64,000 nt of DNA from CAG-826 sp964583155 (GTDB taxonomy: Bacteria > Bacillota_I > Bacilli_A > RFN20 > CAG-826), in the NCBI GenBank assembly GCA_964583155.1, contig CAZOUY010000006.1, positions 1 to 64,000 of the forward strand, read 5' to 3'. The notes under the pieces are model-generated. The model did no database searches, had not been told where the DNA came from, and saw only the letters and a list, made by a program, of their open reading frames with translations. The position numbers and the translations under genes were made by a program. Below, one piece after another: positions 60,493-64,000 of this stretch; position 1 is the stretch's first letter; every line of letters begins with the position of its first letter.

Positions 60493-60519
60493 AAAAAAAG
60501 CCCATTTTATCGGGCTTTT
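60493..60519 (-). terminator. terminator of tRNA-His
   Basis: On the minus strand AAAAGCCCG and a GGGCTTTTTTT arm form a strong hairpin with T7, 11 bases after the tRNA. Confidence 0.85.
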
Positions 60520-60529
60520 ATAATCAATA

Positions 60530-60606
60530 TGGGGCGATCTATCAGAATCGAACTGACGCATGTCTGGTTCACAGCCAGATGTGTTAACCACTTCACCAAG
60601 ATCGCC
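60530..60606 (-). tRNA. tRNA-His (anticodon GTG)
   Basis: On the minus strand G(-1) at 60606 precedes GCGATCT, which pairs with AGATCGC; C73 opposes G(-1), the identity mark of tRNA-His, and CCA is encoded (60530-60532). The anticodon arm TCTGG-CTGTGAA-CCAGA carries GTG. Confidence 0.95.
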
Positions 60607-60778
60607 ATGTACGCCTTTATTATTCTAGCGAAAATCATTATGAAAGTAAAGTCTTTTATGAAAATTGCGTTGAAGTATGCTGCTAATGTCCTCTATCTCA
60701 ATTAAATAATTAACTTCAATTAAACAATTAATTAGACATTTGATAGTGTTAGTCTATAAAAAAGAAGGAGACACAATA

Positions 60779-60807
60779 TTGACAACGTATATCTCCAATA
60801 ATAAAAT
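60779..60807 (+). promoter_or_regulatory. promoter of the marR/ABC exporter operon
   Basis: TTGACA (60779-60784) and TAAAAT (60802-60807), 17 bases apart. Confidence 0.75.
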
Positions 60808-60813
60808 GATAAT

Positions 60814-60842
60814 GTTAATTATTAACAATGTTAAATATTAAC
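60814..60842 (+). promoter_or_regulatory. tandem palindromes, candidate MarR operator
   Basis: GTTAATTATTAAC (60814-60826) and GTTAAATATTAAC (60830-60842) lie side by side over the expected start site, between the promoter and the MarR gene. This is the usual place for autorepression. Confidence 0.6.
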
Positions 60843-60855
60843 ATAGGAGGAAAAT

Positions 60856-61344
60856 ATGGAAGAGCAAAAACTAGCAATTGATTTTTTATCATCTTTGCGA
60901 AATCTAGTCGCTACATTTCGTACTTCAATCAACAACGAATTTCAATTATGTTCATTAGATCTTTGGATTGGAATCATCTTAGTTGAATATGCGGATTTAG
61001 AAAAGGGAAGCCCCATCACCGCCAGTGAACTGGCCAAAAGGGCCCATATAGTTCCTTCATCATTGACGCGTGTTTTAAATAAGATGGAGAAAATGGGACT
61101 CATATCGCGGAGGACTCCTAATGATAATCGCCGCATTATTTATGTGGAGTTAACAAGTAAAGGTGAGGAGCAATTACGAAACGCTTCTCAAGGCGCTATT
61201 GAATTTACCTCGCGTATTTTCGATAAAATAGGAAAAAAGACGGCTATTGATTTGTTGAATATTATCAATGATTTAAACGTCATTATCCAAGATTTAAAAA
61301 TAGAAAGGAGATGTGATTTAAATGCTTCAATTACAAAATATTAA
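60856..61344 (+). CDS. MarR family transcriptional regulator
   Basis: A 162-residue winged-helix regulator. The DNA-binding part is ASELAKRAHIVPSSLTRVLNKMEKMGLISRRTPNDNRRIIYVELTSKG (about residues 55-103), flanked by dimerisation helices. It probably represses its own operon and responds to the compound exported by the transporter that follows. TAGGAGG lies 6 bases before the ATG. It overlaps the ABC gene by 23 bases. Confidence 0.92.
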   Translation: MEEQKLAIDFLSSLRNLVATFRTSINNEFQLCSLDLWIGIILVEYADLEKGSPITASELAKRAHIVPSSLTRVLNKMEKMGLISRRTPNDNRRIIYVELTSKGEEQLRNASQGAIEFTSRIFDKIGKKTAIDLLNIINDLNVIIQDLKIERRCDLNASITKY

Positions 61345-63928
61345 CAAGGAGTATGTTGCCGGAGATACTAAAGTAGCAGCATTAAAGGATATTAGTATTT
61401 CATTTCGCAAAAATGAATTTGTTGCCATTTTAGGACCTTCCGGATGTGGCAAAACCACTCTTTTAAACATCATTGGCGGGTTAGATCATTACACCAGCGG
61501 TGATTTAATCATTAATGGCACCTCAACTAAAGAGTATATAGATCGCGATTGGGATACATATCGTAACCATGAAATTGGTTTTGTTTTTCAATCATATAAT
61601 CTAATTCCTCATTTGACGGTTTTAGGTAATGTCGAATTGGCCCTTTCACTTTCAGGCATTTCTCGTTTGGAACGAAAAAAGATGGCTACTGATGCCTTAA
61701 AAAAGGTGGGATTGACTGATCAAATCAAAAAATATCCTAATCAATTATCCGGTGGACAAATGCAGCGCGTCGCTATTGCAAGAGCAATCGTCAATAATCC
61801 TAATATTATCTTAGCGGATGAACCGACGGGAGCTTTAGACACCGAAACGAGCCTTCAGGTCATGGAGGTATTAAAAGAAATTGCCAAAGATCGATTAGTG
61901 ATCATGGTAACACACAATCCGGATCTCGCGGAAAGATACGCTACGCGAACCATACGATTATTGGATGGCGAGATCATTGGTGATGATCAGCCATATGAAA
62001 TCAGGAATGACACTCCGAAAAATGTTGCTAAAAGCAATAATTCCAAGATGCCATTCTTTACAGCAGTTTCCCTATCTCTTAAGAATCTGTTGACGAAAAA
62101 AGGACGGACCTTTTTAGTGAGCTTTGCCGGCAGTATCGGTATTATTGGTATCGCCTTAGTCTTATCAATAAGCAATGGTTTTAGCAATTATATTGATGAT
62201 ATGCAGAACGATATGTTGAGTGGATATCCGGTGACTATTAGCAAGTTTGCGGCTGATTATGACGCTATCGAAAATGTCACAACAGGGATGAAGCCTGATG
62301 ATGGTCGTTTTCCGGATAATGAAAATCTCTACGTATATGATCCCAGTTCTTCGATGCAACAGGCGGTTCATTTGAATATGATTAATCAAGATTATACCGA
62401 TTATATTAGGGCTTTCTATGAAGAGGATCAAAGTCGTGAAGAGGAAAAGCGTCTTTTAAATGCTGTACAGTTTTCTTTCGCTTCATCGATGAATATCATG
62501 GCTCACCATGATGATACCTATACATTTGTTCAAACCTCGCTTTCTTCCTCAAGCAATTCGATGATGGATATGCTGACAATGTTTATGGGGTCAAATTCTG
62601 ATGTCTTTCAAGAGGCTTTGGACAATACTCAATTCATTAAAAGTCAATACGATGTTATTTCCGGTCATTATCCGGAAAATAAAAATGAGGTCGCTATTGT
62701 TGTTGATCAAAAAAATCGCATATCTGCGAGCGTTTTATCAGCTTTAGGTATTAACTATAAGGATGATCAAAATAATCTGATCGAAAAGATAGCTTTTGAA
62801 GACTTGCTCTATAAAGACGAAATGCATCCCGGTGTCGTTTTTAAGGTTCTCAGCAACGATAATTATTATTTTCCATTAGATGCAAATGATGATGGTGTCA
62901 CTGATTATTATGAACCGGCTCGTTATAAGAAAGAAGTCACCGATGATTTGGCTTCATTTTATAATTCCATTGAATATGAGAACCATGATATGACCTTGCA
63001 CATTGTCGGTGTATTGCGTCTTAATGAAAGTGCACCTCTTGATTTATTCAATTCCGGCATTTTATATTTGCCGGAGCTAACGACCGAATATGTCGAGATG
63101 TGTAAGGCATCGGATATTTCAAAAGTGCAGATGCAGGATACTAATTTCCTATATGGTGATTATCGTGATTTCTATCAACAGCTTGGTGATAAAGGCCAAC
63201 AAACAGTTGTAATGCTTGGTGGTAATGAATACAAAATCCCCGCCTTTTTGATGAGATCAGTATATAATCAATATATAAATAGTGAAGAAGGAATACCCGA
63301 AGAAATTTTGGATCAATATATCTATGAAACAGCTAAGCAAGCGATTGGGGCAAGTGATGTTCCAACAGCGATTTATCTTTATCCCAAGAGCTTTAAAGCT
63401 AAAACTACTTTAAACAATTATCTTGACGCGTGGAACGAGACGCATGATACCATTAAAATTGTTTACACCGATGCCGCTAGTGTTTTTTCGACCACTTTGG
63501 GAACTATGGTGGATATTATCAGTTATGTTCTGATTGCTTTCTCGGCCATTTCGCTGGTGGTTTCTTCCATCATGATCGCTATTTTAACATATGTTTCGGT
63601 CATTGAAAGAACGAAAGAAATAGGTGTCTTAAGAGCATTAGGCGCTCGGAAAATTGATATTGCAAGCGTCTTTAATGCAGAAACGCTGTTGATTGGATTT
63701 ATATCAGGCCTATTTGGCGTCTTTATCACTTATATTTTATGTATTCCTATAAATTTGATTATTAAAGGCTTAGCAGGACCGGTATTGCAGATGAATCTTG
63801 CGGTATTTAATCCTCTTCATGCTTTAATATTAATGGGTGTGAGTATCGTTTTAACGATGATCAGTGGCTTTATTCCTTCCATCATGGCAGCGAAGAAGGA
63901 TCCTGTTGTGGCTTTACGATCGGAGTGA
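61322..63928 (+). CDS. ABC exporter, ATPase-permease fusion (MacB type)
   Basis: An 868-residue protein. Residues 1-230 are a LolD/MacB-type ATPase: GPSGCGKTT (Walker A), LSGGQMQRVAIARA, ADEPTGALD. A first membrane helix (about 258-280) is followed by a large extracytoplasmic domain and three C-terminal helices (about 725-755, 785-815, 830-855) of the FtsX/MacB permease fold. Such proteins export peptides, lipoproteins or antibiotics, or act as stress sensors. GAAAGGAGATG overlaps the end of the MarR gene. The HAD gene starts 5 bases after its stop. Confidence 0.92.
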   Translation: MLQLQNINKEYVAGDTKVAALKDISISFRKNEFVAILGPSGCGKTTLLNIIGGLDHYTSGDLIINGTSTKEYIDRDWDTYRNHEIGFVFQSYNLIPHLTVLGNVELALSLSGISRLERKKMATDALKKVGLTDQIKKYPNQLSGGQMQRVAIARAIVNNPNIILADEPTGALDTETSLQVMEVLKEIAKDRLVIMVTHNPDLAERYATRTIRLLDGEIIGDDQPYEIRNDTPKNVAKSNNSKMPFFTAVSLSLKNLLTKKGRTFLVSFAGSIGIIGIALVLSISNGFSNYIDDMQNDMLSGYPVTISKFAADYDAIENVTTGMKPDDGRFPDNENLYVYDPSSSMQQAVHLNMINQDYTDYIRAFYEEDQSREEEKRLLNAVQFSFASSMNIMAHHDDTYTFVQTSLSSSSNSMMDMLTMFMGSNSDVFQEALDNTQFIKSQYDVISGHYPENKNEVAIVVDQKNRISASVLSALGINYKDDQNNLIEKIAFEDLLYKDEMHPGVVFKVLSNDNYYFPLDANDDGVTDYYEPARYKKEVTDDLASFYNSIEYENHDMTLHIVGVLRLNESAPLDLFNSGILYLPELTTEYVEMCKASDISKVQMQDTNFLYGDYRDFYQQLGDKGQQTVVMLGGNEYKIPAFLMRSVYNQYINSEEGIPEEILDQYIYETAKQAIGASDVPTAIYLYPKSFKAKTTLNNYLDAWNETHDTIKIVYTDAASVFSTTLGTMVDIISYVLIAFSAISLVVSSIMIAILTYVSVIERTKEIGVLRALGARKIDIASVFNAETLLIGFISGLFGVFITYILCIPINLIIKGLAGPVLQMNLAVFNPLHALILMGVSIVLTMISGFIPSIMAAKKDPVVALRSE

Positions 63929-63933
63929 TAAGC

Positions 63934-64000
63934 ATGTATAAAGCAATAATATTTGATTTGGATGGAACTTTATTAAATACCATCGAAGACATCTGTGATT
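63934..64000 (+). CDS. HAD-superfamily phosphatase, 5' end only
   Basis: The first 22 codons run off the window edge. They read MYKAIIFDLDGTLLNTIEDI, the DxDGT motif of HAD hydrolases, most like phosphoglycolate-phosphatase-type proteins. The gene is the third of the marR operon by spacing (5 bases). Confidence 0.85.
   Translation, partial: MYKAIIFDLDGTLLNTIEDICD

Noticed and set aside
60466..60705. 79-codon plus-strand frame
   Set aside because: It runs across tRNA-His and its terminator and has no ribosome site.
60779..60841. Possible 20-codon leader peptide starting at TTG behind AAGGAG
   Set aside because: The TTG is part of the -35 element TTGACA, so the ribosome site would not be on the transcript from the clear promoter.
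1..64000. Mycoplasma-type code with UGA as Trp
   Set aside because: Several genes end at TGA where their families end, and the tRNA-Trp has a CCA anticodon.

Overview
The window looks like a chromosomal segment of a low-GC, Gram-positive-type bacterium (Bacillota, class Bacilli sensu lato; perhaps one of the gut lineages close to Erysipelotrichales or RF39, which I cannot resolve further from sequence alone). Reasons: AT-rich DNA, AGGAGG-type ribosome sites, many lipobox lipoproteins and no outer-membrane genes, a bile-salt-hydrolase-like enzyme that suggests an animal gut, and UGA used as a stop with a tRNA-Trp(CCA), so the standard bacterial code rather than the mycoplasma code.

Layout. 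1-3318: a GatB/YqeY gene, tRNA-Trp, a decayed gene-poor stretch and two lipoproteins. 3334-5139 (minus): a membrane protein whose C-terminus reads as a prephenate-dehydratase-type fold and whose middle resembles the two-TM beta-rich CBASS effector class. 5279-12536: a complete type II-A CRISPR-Cas locus (divergent tracrRNA, cas9, cas1, cas2, csn2, leader, and an array of 15 full repeats plus one truncated repeat, 15 spacers). 12612-21466: bile-salt-hydrolase-like enzyme, alpha/beta esterase, LacZ, a FAD/Rieske oxidoreductase, nitroreductase, MscS channel and a one-TM protein.

21484-39189 is one carbohydrate-use locus: a LacI regulator, a GH65 phosphorylase, two surface parallel-beta-helix (GH28/GH49-like) lipoproteins, a large repeat lipoprotein, a sugar ABC importer (binding protein and two permeases), a second GH65 enzyme, and a single-chain fusion of beta-phosphoglucomutase with the importer ATPase. 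The logic is: degrade at the surface, import oligosaccharide, phosphorolyse to beta-glucose-1-phosphate, convert to glucose-6-phosphate. LacI-like palindromes lie in front of the regulator and of the second half of the locus.

39306-41691 is feoA-feoB plus a small Cys-rich partner. 41735-55485 holds a frameshifted Pr6Pr-like membrane gene, a VanZ-like protein with a very large Ig-like insert, an M6 metalloprotease, an RCK/Ryr-like membrane protein, exonuclease III and three lipoproteins. 55540-59540: a Nudix hydrolase, then a WYL regulator divergent from a helical-TerD protein. Immediately downstream of that gene lie three tandem structured elements (59547-59844) with the same architecture and covarying stems: the best candidate here for something undescribed. 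The window ends with a putative small RNA, tRNA-His, a MarR/MacB-type ABC exporter pair and the first codons of a HAD phosphatase.
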